Source: Crambe crambe (taxonomy: Eukaryota; Porifera; Demospongiae; Poecilosclerida; Crambeidae). Taken from it: 64,000 nucleotides of DNA. The first letter of the stretch is position 1. Every line of letters begins with the position of its first letter. The notes beneath the pieces are model-generated. The model ran no database searches and was not told the DNA's origin. It saw only the letters and a list, made by a program, of their open reading frames with translations. Of this stretch, positions 49,301-58,900 are shown in pieces. Position numbers and translations under genes: made by a program. The stretch lies in contig OZ004583.1 in the NCBI GenBank assembly GCA_963924555.1, positions 3,877,501 through 3,941,500 of the forward strand, given 5' to 3'.

Positions 49301-52300
49301 CAGCCCAGCTTTTCTTCTTTTTGGGGGACTATCTAGAAGCCACAAATCACAAGAAGGTAGCCATCATGCATGTCACTCGGCCCCAGCAGCAGGCAATGAT
49401 ATAGCTATGATGCGCATGCAATTATTTTCCATGTTCTTGCTACGAAAATTAGACCTGCGGAAATAGGAAATCACGAAATTTTAAACCTCCGAAAATTTAT
49501 AAGATTACAGTATTACAAAACAAATAATTATAGCTCACTGAACCTTAAAAGTTTCTGGTGAGAGCACACCAATTGAATCCAAGACTTCGTAAAGTGACTC
49601 TATTAATTTAGTTTTAGTCACAGGTTCCATACCTGCATATAATCATATGTATGATTCTTAAATATCACAGCATTATGAAGGCATTACCTTTGCTGATAAT
49701 CTCATGCAAACAATCTGCAGAACTTTCTCTTAAATTAGGATCTGATAAATACTTCAAGAGCAAACTAATAAATGACAAAAGTTGCGAATAATACCATCTT
49801 GTATGCAATTCAAAGAGACAATATATTGAGTGTTTTAGTGTCCCCTTTGGTTACATAGATACTATACACTAATACACTAAGTTTGGGATAGGAAATCACA
49901 TATGAACCTTTGCCTTCCAGCATGTGCTCACAACTGCATGGAAAAAGTGCATTGGAGCATCTTTCTCTGTTGTACAGTTCACTTAGCAACTGATTTTTTT
50001 CATGGTAAGTGGAATTTCAACAGGTAGCACACAAACAACCTCTCTAACACCCATGAGTTCAGAAGTATGTATAGCAACTTATTTTGCCATAGAAATATTA
50101 ATGAATACATGAAAAGACCTGTGGGTATTCATTGCATAAAAACGTATAGAAATCATATGAAATGTTAACACTAAGCAGAATGAAGTATACGTGATTTGAT
50201 TTTTCATGGGGAAAAAATCTAGTGGTACTTTTCATCAATTGTGTACATCCTGAGTTTATTGTACCTTATGAACCTGTCGTTAGCGATGAGTGTGATATCT
50301 ATCCATGAAATGTATGCTCCTACAACCTCCATAGCCTGACAAACTATAGGGCTATTTGACTGCTCAAACTCTACCTACATAAATGTAGAGTTAAAAATAA
50401 TAAACTCCTGAAATCGAAGAGGTACACTACAAACTCACCATAATCTGCAACCATGATTCAACTAGATTAGGAACACAATGGTCTCTCATATAGTCTTTAA
50501 TTATTCCATTACGAACATTTTCCTTTGATAGTACACATAATACAGAAGTTTAAATGACTAGTCTGTTAACCAGACCCTATCTGTGAGCAAAGTTGAATGT
50601 TATAGTACAATATCACCTGACTTCTGTATTTTCATTATGAAACTTTCCAAAGCTCAATATAACTGCCTGCATACAGAGTAACCCCTGTAAGCAATTAGAA
50701 TGCTTAAACTTCAATGTCTAGACAATCCTGTTTCAATTGCATCAATTTTTAAATAAAGGCTTTATTCAAGAAAGAAGGCAAGCTTCGTAGCTTCTACTCA
50801 ACCTACACTCCATACAATGTGCTGTCATATGTTTGTCAGCCGTTATCCACTCATTTATTGATATAGCTTGCTTGATAACATGGAATGCACATGCCAATGA
50901 ATTGCATTTACCTGCTCAGCAAACCATGATAGGACCTTTTTTAATAAAGTAATTTTAAGATCAAGGAGAGATAGTACCAAGACAACTAGATCCTACCATG
51001 TTTAATAAAATAGCTAGTGCTAGCCTAGAGATCATTCGCTTATGCCAATAAAATTATGGCTCGGGCTCCTTCAGGTTGTGCCCTTGGGACCTTCCATCCA
51101 AATTTCCAAGGCAACTGCACCATAACTATAATGTTTTGACTGATTGGCTGACTCAATGAACTACTACCATACCAGTCCTTAGTTACCTTCACTGGCCGAC
51201 TGGCTTCCTGGGTTGCCTGTACAACAAGTTCTCTCTCAGTATGTGTGAATACGTGCTAATACATTGTCCAGACTAGGTGCTAGCATGATTTTGCAGAAGC
51301 TACACCCACCAGAGTTCAAGTCTTTTTGTCACACAATGTTACGGGACAAGTGGACCTTTATCGTTATTTCTCTTTATGATTGTTCTACTTGTAGTTGGCT
51401 CTTGAAAAAAAAAAAAAGAAAGAAAGAAAGAAAAAAAAAGGACCTTATACACCCATAGCCAAGAGCATTATATATAGCCAAAGGGAAGATTATCCCCTCA
51501 GTTGATGTACTTATAGCCCTATGGGACTAAATGTACTAGGTGGATTAGCACTTCAGGTATGTATCTACAGGCTATTCTAGATAGATAGAAAGATGCTACT
51601 GCATCTTGATCTTCACAGGTAGTCCTTCGGTTTAAAATATGTCGCTGTATCATCACCATGTAGGATCTTGATCAAGATTATGTCAATCCTTGAATGATTT
51701 CCCACTCGGAAAGGATATGATTTTGGTTTCATGTATTCCCCCAAGTGTACGTATTTGGCAGAACAAACCTCTTGAGAGTGTACCACTTGTCGATCAACCA
51801 CTTCACTATCAATAGCCAGGAGTATTCTTAGGTAGAGATCAGCACTCCAAGAATGTCCTGACTGTACACATTCTATCAACCTTGAAATGAAAAGAGGCCG
51901 CTGCACAATATGAAAAGTTATTACCATTAAGAACTTGGACTAAACACGAGGAACACACTCAAATACAAAATGGTATAGAATATGAACTTCATGCACTCAT
52001 ACGTACCTTATATGGATAATCAATAACGAATACTAAAGCACAAATTTGGGCCATTTTATTCCTAACAAAAACTTTCACATCAGCAACCTAACACAAAGGA
52101 CATACAAAGGTACATGTATAATGGATAAAATTAATTCAGTGAGTTAGCTGATTCTCAGATACATTGGTAGCACTCACTCCTGTAATTACAATAGGCAAGC
52201 TACAGCATTTTGTCAATGTTAACAGTCATTATAGTGCAGCTTGTGCAGGGCCTTCAGGCTTATATCTCTGGGAAACATTACAGCTTTCTATGCCACATAG

Positions 52301-52915
52301 CTACAGCAAATCTCAGCTAGATCAAAGCACAAATAAATGTTGGAACCTATCGACTCAAAAAATGGAATACTGTACTTGCTTGCTGTATTTTGCATATTGC
52401 CCTAATGATTACATATCTATGATACTACCTCCTTAGGAGCCTGGATCCACATAAGAATTATCTCCTGCAAAGAAAGAACGTCATCATCACTGCTGGACGA
52501 GTGATAATGCTTTATATAATATTCCAACACTTGCAAACAGAAGAATCCCATGTGGGCATCACTAAAAAAATAAAAATAATGTTTTATTAAGGATGAAATT
52601 GATGGTCTATGTGAGCATCACAAAATACTGTCCAACAAATCAGAAAAATGATTACTAGTATTAATGTACCCATGGATATGTTGGGAGAAATACGTAGCAC
52701 ATATCTTCCATCCATCTGGAGTTGCCTTCAACTGCTCAAAATACTGAAGAGTCTAAAAATTATATACATACTTCTGAGAGGGATGTATACTGAATATCAT
52801 CCCCATATTAATGCACTCAGATAATGCTCAGTGTCTATGAAAAAGATGCAGTCACCTGCTGTCTCTCTTCAGATGTACAGTTCTCTTTCAGTCCCCTAAG
52901 CAAGTTTTCATCCAT
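31381..52915 (-). CDS. XPOT: Exportin-T (tRNA nuclear export receptor), 31 exons found
   Basis: Karyopherin-beta HEAT-repeat protein that exports mature tRNA from the nucleus with Ran-GTP. Exons on the minus strand: 52856-52915, 52670-52752, 52429-52561, 52007-52087, 51769-51900, 50439-50522, 50265-50374, 49688-49764, 49544-49632, 48919-49001, 48731-48805, 48577-48676, 48291-48467, 44138-44272, 43409-43462, 41943-41993, 41823-41891, 41679-41773, 40989-41055, 40896-40937, 40784-40840, 40655-40723, 40436-40509, 40306-40375, 40089-40247, 39626-39778, 37603-37696, 36749-36816, 36617-36665, 36446-36561, 31381-31428. All junctions are GT/AG and phase-consistent, giving 918 codons without a stop. 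Diagnostic segments: MDENLLRGLKENC start, LYLRILLAIDSEVVDR, EVVGAYISWIDITLIANDRF, HSGVRQYLHRMIICL, DIQEFIPLINQL and HILPACFIAPLKPDF. Human XPOT is about 960 residues, so roughly 45-50 C-terminal residues remain unplaced. Introns are either 49-145 bp or expanded to 0.3-5 kb by repeats. Confidence 0.93.
31860..32060 (+). mobile_element. 5S-rRNA-derived SINE-like unit
   Basis: 31870-31915 follows the internal promoter region of 5S rRNA in order and spacing: AGTTAAGCA (box A), an intermediate block, then TACATGGACGGGTAACC (box C, normally TGGATGGG.GACC). It is followed by ~120 bp of unrelated sequence and an A-rich (GAAA)n tail at 32037-32057. The 5' part of 5S and its closing helix are absent, so this is a SINE-type derivative or fragment rather than a 5S gene. 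Confidence 0.5.
32085..32830. repeat. Three degenerate copies of a ~150-bp repeat
   Basis: Copies near 32100-32230, 32515-32625 and 32700-32815 share the order TTTCTTCCC, CTTTGTTGCCATCATGGATC, CAATTTCGTCC and ATGCTATTAACTT. Each is preceded by an A-rich tract (32040, 32500, 32640), which suggests retroposed units. Inverted or partial relatives are at 15388-15740. Confidence 0.6.
33251..33300. repeat. Short tandem repeat
   Basis: Two copies of GCTATCTCTCTARGCTGACTA in tandem upstream of the transposase remnant. Confidence 0.6.
33397..34331 (+). pseudogene. Broken Tc1/mariner (IS630 superfamily) transposase
   Basis: Three frames in series. 33397-33663 is a helix-turn-helix DNA-binding domain (VANNLGIDESTVKRIW). 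33722-33934 holds the first catalytic Asp in MFIFLDETGADRR and the YGYSMRGKTP block. 34038-34331 holds the second Asp in NSVVVLDNSLIH and the Glu in FLPPYSPDFNPIEETF, 34 residues apart (DD34E, Tc1 type). A bridging fragment (GTVDGDKFYYFALKYLL) l​ies at about 33959-34010. Two frame breaks make it inactive. Terminal repeats were not found. It lies within the 5 kb XPOT intron, antisense to XPOT. Confidence 0.85.
34472..35182 (-). CDS. Small nested gene with SHOCT-like C-terminus
   Basis: Exon 1 (about 35182-35028) starts MRARSNSSKKRSSVDRQGDD and continues ELYVQRFAQFLYLYQWKAP. A short exon is likely at 34899-34946. The last exon (34778-34472) reads KYPKGEITLWCDGRTDEE, a Glu run, a Lys-rich stretch, then FEQLRYLQQLFNDGILTDKE and a terminal stop. 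The last helical pair resembles the SHOCT motif (short C-terminal oligomerisation-type domain). An in-frame TGA at 34589-34591 precedes the SHOCT-like segment, so either the gene is damaged, an intron is missed, or the protein ends there. It lies on the same strand as XPOT, inside its intron. I recall similar proteins as a repeated family in sponges; function unknown. Confidence 0.5.
35183..36445. other. Part of the 5 kb XPOT intron
   Basis: Contains the probable 5' region of the nested gene, a TA(CA)/ACCT microsatellite at about 35792-35831, and a fragment at 36150-36235 matching the AAGCACTTA/GCAACATT element family. No XPOT exon could be found here. Confidence 0.45.
37369..37550. mobile_element. 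MITE in XPOT intron, 182 bp
   Basis: Inverted ends TGTAAGGCAAAGCAGGGCTA and TAGCCCCACTTTGCCTTACA, with AGCTCAATGTTGGAGGATAT and GAGCTCATAAGCTC inside. An inverted-orientation relative is at 44611-44788. Confidence 0.8.
38290..38675. mobile_element. Second copy of the CAAGTAAC/ACTTCACTCC foldback
   Basis: Shares CAGTCAAGTAACCCCTTACC, CTATTCCTACTTCACTCCC and ATTGGTGATGGGTA with 14078-14412. A ~29-base poly-C tract sits inside it at about 38466-38494. The 113-codon ORF with a proline run is the translated C tract, not a gene. Confidence 0.65.
38930..39560 (+). pseudogene. C-terminal fragment of a retroelement polyprotein
   Basis: Blocks in shifting frames: DDHGFST near 38985, then AFRDAVC and CSCGTIFSANHAMICPKGG (39013-39127, Cys/His cluster), then FPTIRHNEIHDLTASLL, EARLDIRVRGFW and CFDVRVFHPHATSN (to about 39360), then a frame change to GVFTPLVFTTTGGMGQEATT and FYKRLADMLG near 39430-39530. 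I recognise this as the tail that follows reverse transcriptase in a retroelement family common in sponges and cnidarians; the LDI...FDVRVF pattern may be nuclease-like. Two frame breaks and no reverse-transcriptase core: dead. It lies antisense in an XPOT intron. Confidence 0.6.
41088..41540. mobile_element. Copy 2 of the GGGCAATG...GCATTTTGG element
   Basis: CTAGGGCAATGTGCAACATT with GCGAGCGAGCGAGCAAGCAA at the left and GGGGCATTTTGGAGTGTAGAC at the right; ~450 bp within an XPOT intron. Parallel to 21134-21903. Confidence 0.7.
42593..42630. repeat. Perfect 18-bp hairpin
   Basis: TAGACCTAGCATGAAATT and its exact complement separated by TC, in an XPOT intron. Confidence 0.85.
44611..44788. 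mobile_element. MITE in XPOT intron (relative of 37369)
   Basis: Carries GAGCTTATGAGCTCTATTTT and ATATCCTCCAACATTGAGCTC and ends AGCCCCGCTTTACCTTACA, in inverted orientation relative to the copy at 37369-37550. Confidence 0.7.
44789..48079. repeat. Repeat-filled XPOT intron
   Basis: Part of the 4 kb intron. Contains a poly-C tract near 44935-44949, inverted GCACTTA-type fragments at 45000-45200, a poly-G tract and CAGGGTTTCAT element end at 46746-46836 (shared with 15162), and a TTTTATTTAGAAGAAAT motif near 47580. ORFs at 46367-46566 lie on both strands over the same bases and are unsupported. Confidence 0.5.
48080..48240. repeat. Dispersed repeat, copy 2
   Basis: Matches 28862-29060 over GTAGCCTTCTGAGAACCTGT, AAGGGTAGAAGAGAAAGAAG and GACCCGCCATCCCTACT; it ends about 50 bp from an XPOT splice donor. 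Confidence 0.65.
51404..51441. repeat. (GAAA)n microsatellite
   Basis: Poly-A followed by GAAA repeats inside an XPOT intron; possibly the tail of an old retroposed element. Confidence 0.7.
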
Positions 52916-53044
52916 AGCTAGCTCGCAGATGTCCCGCGCCGACCCTTTACCTACACAGTATGTGGTATATGAGTACGGCCAGACCCCTTACCAACCCATC
53001 CTCACGCGCGCGATGTTGACCCCTCCCCCCTGGCCTTAGTTTGT

Positions 53045-53098
53045 CGTCGTATCCTAACGCTTAGGATTTTAGTCTGTCGTATCTCCTAACGCTTAGGC
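53045..53098. promoter_or_regulatory. Duplicated palindromic motif upstream of XPOT
   Basis: Two direct copies of GTCGTATCnCCTAACGCTTAGG-like sequence, each containing the palindrome CCTAACGCTTAGG, lie about 130-185 bp upstream of the XPOT start codon. Placement suggests promoter elements, but no factor is assigned. Confidence 0.35.
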
Positions 53099-53126
53099 CT
53101 TAGCTGCCTATCAGGGTCGGCTACGC

Positions 53127-53277
53127 CAGCGGTTTTCCAAAATCTTGCAACTGCGCTGCGCTAGCTAGCTAGCTGCAGAAGCCAGTCACATGATCGATAT
53201 GAGCAATCTGACCAACCAGTTCGCTCCAATCACTTCCGCTTTCCACTTTCCTGTTGCAAGGTTTTGGAAAACCGCTG
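53127..53277. mobile_element. Second copy of the CAGCGGTTTTCC MITE
   Basis: Same ends and interior as 14742-14870, plus a short GCGCTAGCTAGCTAGC insertion near 53155. Confidence 0.8.
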
Positions 53278-53294
53278 TACTAGGTACGTACGTA

Positions 53295-53549
53295 CTGCAA
53301 ATTTCACTTCCGTTTGAACATTTTACATAGAATAATGTAAAGGGTGACATGTAGAGGTAAGTATAAGCAGAAAAATAAAAAGCAAACAAGCAAAACTCAA
53401 GGGTGTTCAGCAGTCTGTGTTAGTGGCTGTGGCTTCCGTTTGAACATTAATTTTGAGTTTTGCGTATGACCTTTGACCCTGGTATAAAATTGCAATAAAA
53501 AACATGCGCAGTAGCCCACGCAATGTTCAAACGCAAGCGAAATCTGCAG
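53295..53549. mobile_element. Second copy of the CTGCAnATTTCACTTCCG MITE
   Basis: TA-flanked ends match 23598-23729. It is longer because ~120 bp (about 53325-53430) is inserted between two copies of CTTCCGTTTGAACATT. Confidence 0.8.
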
Positions 53550-53570
53550 TACGTGTGCGTATTACCATAG

Positions 53571-54553
53571 ATACTATAAACTACGTGTACGGGGCCGGGA
53601 TTGGAAACCCGCCCCCGCATCCGTATATGGCAATGTAATTCATCCTTGTCCGAGGTTTCCTAGACAAGTTAGTTTCCTGTTTTGGCGAATTTCGCGTGTT
53701 CTACGCATCCCAAGTTCATCTCCGGCTCCAAAGGAGGAATAGTTCCTGCGGTGGATTAGCAAGGTAACTATGCAAAGCTTTTACACGAAAGAGTTGCAGA
53801 AATAGTTCATAAACTCTAGTTACCATGAAAATGGCTACTTTTTTTTGCATCTTAGTAACATTAACTTGCCTAGAACTCACAGTGAACAGTAATGACAATG
53901 ATAGCACTGTGAGACTGTTGCTGTCTTTTAGCATTGGAATACATACATTTCTTTGACTCATAGCTATAATTCAATTTTAATAACAAAAAAAAGTGTAACA
54001 AATTAACTGTTTTCTCTAGGATCAAAAGCTTGTTACAGGTACATATGGTAAGCATTGCTCTACCACTTTCAGTAGAGTGGTAGGCATTTTAGCTAATAGT
54101 AATGTAGGAAGTGTTACTACAGTTGAACTGGTTTTTTTCATCCAAATTGTTCATTCTGCTGAATGTAATAGTATTACATGACTTAAAATAATGGTTAAGT
54201 AAATGTAAGAAACTATTCTCCAACTATTAAATTTTCATTGTCATTACTGTTCACTGTGAGTTCTAGGCAAGTTAATGTTACTAACATGCAAAAAAAGTAG
54301 CCATTTTCACGGTAACTAGAGTTTATGAACTATTTCTGCAACTCTTTCGTGTAAAAGCTTTGCATAGTTACCTTGCTAATCCACCGCAGGAACTATTCCT
54401 CCTTTGGAGATGAACTTGGGATGCGTAGAACACGCGAAATTCGTCAAAATAGGAAACTAACTTGTCTAGGAAACCTCGGACAAGGATGAATTACATTGCA
54501 TATATACGGATGCGGGGGCGGGTTTCCAATCCTGTACACGTAGTTTATAGTAT
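53571..54553. mobile_element. 983-bp foldback element with ~320-bp arms
   Basis: Left arm 53571-53900 (ATACTATAAACTACGTGTAC ... AACAGTAATGACAATG) is the near-exact complement of 54236-54553. The 335-bp spacer is AT-rich without a gene. The short minus ORFs at 53716-54055 are chance. No clear target duplication. Confidence 0.85.
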
Positions 54554-54602
54554 TGAGCCTACCTTTGACCCCATGGCCATACACGTACACCTAGCGCTTA
54601 GC

Positions 54603-54651
54603 CCCAGGCCCTCTTTTTAGTTATGACATAATTAAAAAGGAGGGCCTGGGG
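54603..54651. repeat. Small hairpin
   Basis: CCCAGGCCCTCTTTTTA pairs with TAAAAAGGAGGGCCTGGG around ATGACAT. Confidence 0.75.
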
Positions 54652-55378
54652 GACGAGGCTACTTAGCGCTCGCTTCATTGCAGGAGACATAGGCCAGCTT
54701 CGCTGGCCATAATTCTACAGCCTGTATGTTTATCTAGCTAAGTGGATTGTAGGCGCTTGGCTTATCTAAGTGCTTGTGGTAAGTATTTAATACAGCTTTC
54801 AGCTTTCTATGTATGGAGCTTCCCGGTACGCGGTTGGAACCACAACTTACATGACTCTACAGCAATATCATAGATATTATCTATGGTAATATCAAGCACT
54901 GGAGCCTATCACATAGTTGCCAACCGTCCCGATTTGGCCGGGACACTCACGTTATTATTATAGCTCTTGTCCCGGTCCCGCCCGACATAGTGCTTTAACA
55001 ATGACTTGTCTCGACAGATAGAGCTACAAGGTAGTCTCGCGGGCCAAGGAAAGAACTAAGTCTGCCCCGCGAGATAGTCTCCCTTCCCTCGCAGTTTGTA
55101 AGGGTTGACTACGCGAGACTAAGGTCTAGGTCTATCATTCCCGGTCCCAAGTTTAAAGGTCAAGTTTAATCAAAATGGGCGTGCTTAATAAAAAGTGGGC
55201 GTGGTCTAGAAAATTTCGCGCGCGCACAGGCTGTCCCTATATTCCATTTCCAGAAGTTGGCAACTATGCTATGAGCTGCTCACTTGCTCACTGTCAAATG
55301 CTGCACATTGCTATAGTAGGCTCTAGGCTTCATATAAACTCAACAGCAAAATCCTCTAAAAGTGTTGTAGTACTAACT

Positions 55379-55449
55379 TAGTCTCGCGTGGCCAGACCCT
55401 CATCGATCCGTGCTGCAGTTGGTAAAGGGTCTGGCCACGCGAGACTAGT
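55379..55449. mobile_element. TAGTCTCGCG mini-foldback, ~70 bp
   Basis: TTAGTCTCGCGTGGCCAGAC and its complement enclose TGCTGCAGTTGGTAAAG. Relatives: 55836-55888, 55040-55125, 57300-57365, 15890-15950 and a minimal form at 25960-25985. Confidence 0.75.
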
Positions 55450-55464
55450 AACTTGCATTAATGA

Positions 55465-55610
55465 GCCAAGCCCCCTCATAATTGGCATTCTTAACTTGCA
55501 CTTTCGTCTGATTTACCCTCATAATTTATACTAGCAACATTGGCTAGGCCATGCCCCCTCATAATTGGCATTCTTGTACTTCCGTCTGATTTACCCTCAT
55601 AATTTACTGT
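55465..55610. repeat. Direct duplication, ~75-bp units
   Basis: GCCCCCTCATAATTGGCATT and TCTGATTTACCCTCATAATT occur twice, in units beginning near 55467 and 55553. Confidence 0.75.
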
Positions 55611-55835
55611 AGATTTTCAGGATGGTTGTCCATAAGGAATGAGAAATAGGTAGTGGCTTACAAGGACCTAAGAAACCCAATCCTTTATGTCCTATTCAAT
55701 CCATGCAGTTGTGTAAACCATAGGACAAAATGTATCCACCTATTCCTCTAATTTTCCTGACAACCAACCTGCAATGGACAGTATACTAGCAACATTAATT
55801 TTGAGCAAGCAAGTTATACGTTACTAGTCTCGCTT

Positions 55836-55888
55836 GGCCAGACCCTTTACCAACTGCAGCACGGATGAGGGTCTGGCCAGGCTAGTAT
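55836..55888. mobile_element. TAGTCTCGCn mini-foldback just upstream of KY-type gene
   Basis: GTCTCGCTTGGCCAGACCC and complement; the right end is about 75 bp before the start codon of the next gene. Confidence 0.65.
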
Positions 55889-55961
55889 AGGAGAGATCCA
55901 CCTACTGAAATTAGGGGGCGTGCCGGCCAACGCACTGACCACCTTGACCTTTAGGGAGACG

Positions 55962-58900
55962 ATGGGCGTCTGCATTTCTAAAGTTAACTTGATTGTGCAA
56001 GATCAAACAGCATCACAAGAAGAACATGAATCCATCCTAGGCCTATCTAAGAAAAACGATTATGTGAATCCAGTGATCAGTCCTTTCGCTCATGCTGGTT
56101 TTCATCCAGAGATTGTAGTAAATAAAGAAGAAGCATTTTGTTCAAAAGTTGTTCAAAAATTGAAACCTAATGTACCAGCTTCTTCAAACCAATCAGTCAA
56201 AGACTTACTGAATTCATGGGAGAAAAGTGGATTTCTCAAGGGTATCAATAACTTGGTGCTCAGTCTTCCTGTTTCAGATGTGACCACCATAGGTGAGCTT
56301 GCTCACAGTCTTACTGCCAGGAGTGTCAAACACTCTCAAGATTTAAAAGATAAAGTTTTAATCGATGTAGTTAAAGCTTATTCAATATACTTCTGGATTA
56401 TAAATAACATCTCATTTGATACTGACCATTGGAGATGTGGAAAATCCCCTCAAAAGACTTTGGAAACCCAAAAGGGAGTGTCATCAGATTATTCATCATT
56501 ATTTAGTTCCTTGTGTGGTGAAGTGGAATTACAAGCAGACAGCATCAAGGGGAATTTAAGAAGATGGAGGAGTGTTACTGGCAAAGATTTTCAACCTGAT
56601 GAAGATAATCATCACACCTGGAATAGTGTGAGTATTGTAAAGATCACCATGCAGTAGTTAGGAAACAATTTGAAGGTGTTGGATTTGTGTGATTGTGTGT
56701 GTGGGATGGTTATGACTATCCATATTATTGTTAGCCAGAGCCTCCAGTCCTTGACCCATAAATCGTAGCGTTCAACAGATTGAGACATAGTGGTTTCAGG
56801 GCCATCATAGGGCACCTAGCTGCACTCAATTGGTGTATGTATGTATGTATGTGTGTGTGTGTGTGTGCATGCACGCACGTGTGTTACATCGACCATACAA
56901 CCAGTCTTTATGATATCTAAACAGTGTTTAAATTGAGCCAATTTTTTTTTTATTCCTGGAAGTCAAGATTTGTGGCCTGTACTATATCTATAACTCTCGA
57001 ACTCGATATAATGCACACGTATTATAATTTTTTTGTCGACCATCTACATGGCTCTGTGTCCATGGTGTAGCTAGCTACAGTACTAGTCTACATGTCTTGT
57101 AGAGTGCATCTGTGCAATCATCAGGCCATCTCCAACCAGTATTTTTATATGCACATGCAGGCATTGATAATTGCTGGAGTGAGTGGAGTGTATGCTTCTT
57201 GTCAACTAAACTGACAGATACTGCTCACTCAATGATATGGAATGCACATGCCAATTTATGGATGATTCAATTCAAAGTGACATGATACTCAATACCTCTT
57301 TAGTCTCACAGGCTAACCCTTTACCAACCCAAGGGAAGAGGAAAGGGTCTGGTCAAACTAGCATGAGCATTTCATTGTACTGGTCCAGGAATTTCTTTGA
57401 CCAATAATTATTTCCGTGTAATGAATAATGTTAAGAATAAATTGGTGTGTAAGTTTAGTCATACGGGCATGAACTAGTGATTGATCAAGAGCGAACTGCC
57501 GCTGCTGGCTTGCTCTAGCTACTAAGCCATAAGAAGTTGCTAGTTGTGCCGCTGCGAGACTACATAGCAGCTACTGTGAAATCCATACCATCAGGCTCAG
57601 AAGGTGGAAGAGAAGGTCTTTAACTTGCATGCAGCGTAGATCTATTGTAGCACTATTCCATGCATGAATTATGTGACACACGCAAATTATCAGCACATTC
57701 TAGTGTGTGATACTATTAATGTTAACATTTGCATTCTTAGTAGCTCTGTACTAGGGCAGTGTGCAACATTGAGTCACAGCGAGTGAGCAAGCATTTGAGT
57801 TGTGGTTCAAGTCCTTGTGCTACTTTGAAGATTTTATTATGAGTTATGTAAGTGGCAGGCTGCTGCATACATTGCTTACCATAAAGTACTTAGATAAGCC
57901 TAGTGCCTACAATCAACTTAAATGACCTAAGACTGTAGAAATCAATCAAGGCAATTACAATTCATTGCACTTGGTGCTACTATTGCAGGACAGACACCTA
58001 CCATATTGTACATACGCCTGGGGCATTTTGAAGTGTAGACCACCTATATATGTACACACAAATGAGTGCAAAGCTAAATAAAAAGGTTAAATAGGGATAG
58101 CCTGGGCTGTATAATGTACTGCAGCCTTGTATGAAAACAATCCCTACATTTACATCCACTCCCTATAGCTACATGAGGCTGCAGTACATTATATCTAACT
58201 ATTTTAGTGTCGCTGCTTTCACTTAGTGCCCGTTGTCCATAGCAGTGGGCACTAAGTAGCTCACTTAGTGCCCCGCCTCTAAGGGCATGGTTGTTTCTAT
58301 GGAGTGTTTTTTATTGTGAATGCAGATGGCAATGGCGTTTTTTCCTGCTTGAACAGGTATAAAACTCTTTCCTCGCACTTCCTAGAACTAGGCTAGAGTA
58401 AGATAGTCTAAATTAGTTAGACACCTCAACCAATGGGATCTACAACATTTAAGAGACCCTCAGGCCCTTAGTAGTGACCTCGCTGCCCTCAGTCACTACA
58501 GCCCAGGGCCGTAGATCCCTTGGTCTTGATGTTTAACTATTATTTAGACACCCACAGGGAGGGTGCTACTAAGGGCCTGAGGGTGTCTAAATAACTTATA
58601 CCATTGGTTGAATTGTCTAACTACCACAATAGGTTGATGTACATATACTTCTTTTCCACATGCCAGGTAAGTTCATGTGGATCTGACTTGGCAACTCGTA
58701 CTCATATGCATACTCTCATTTTGTACTCATGAGATAACTGAATTGGCCATAAGCAGAAACTAATATAAATATGGGACACAGATAACAGTACAATAATTTT
58801 CTAAATGCTTTATAATTTTTATAACAATTTGTAGCTAGGTCATCCTTCAACAGGAAAGGAACAGTTGAAGGCCCCTTTCTTTCAGTCAAAGTTGCTCCCA

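Noticed and set aside
51613-51927. 104-codon minus ORF as a stand-alone gene
   Set aside because: Its middle is XPOT exon 5 (51769-51900); the rest is intron read-through.
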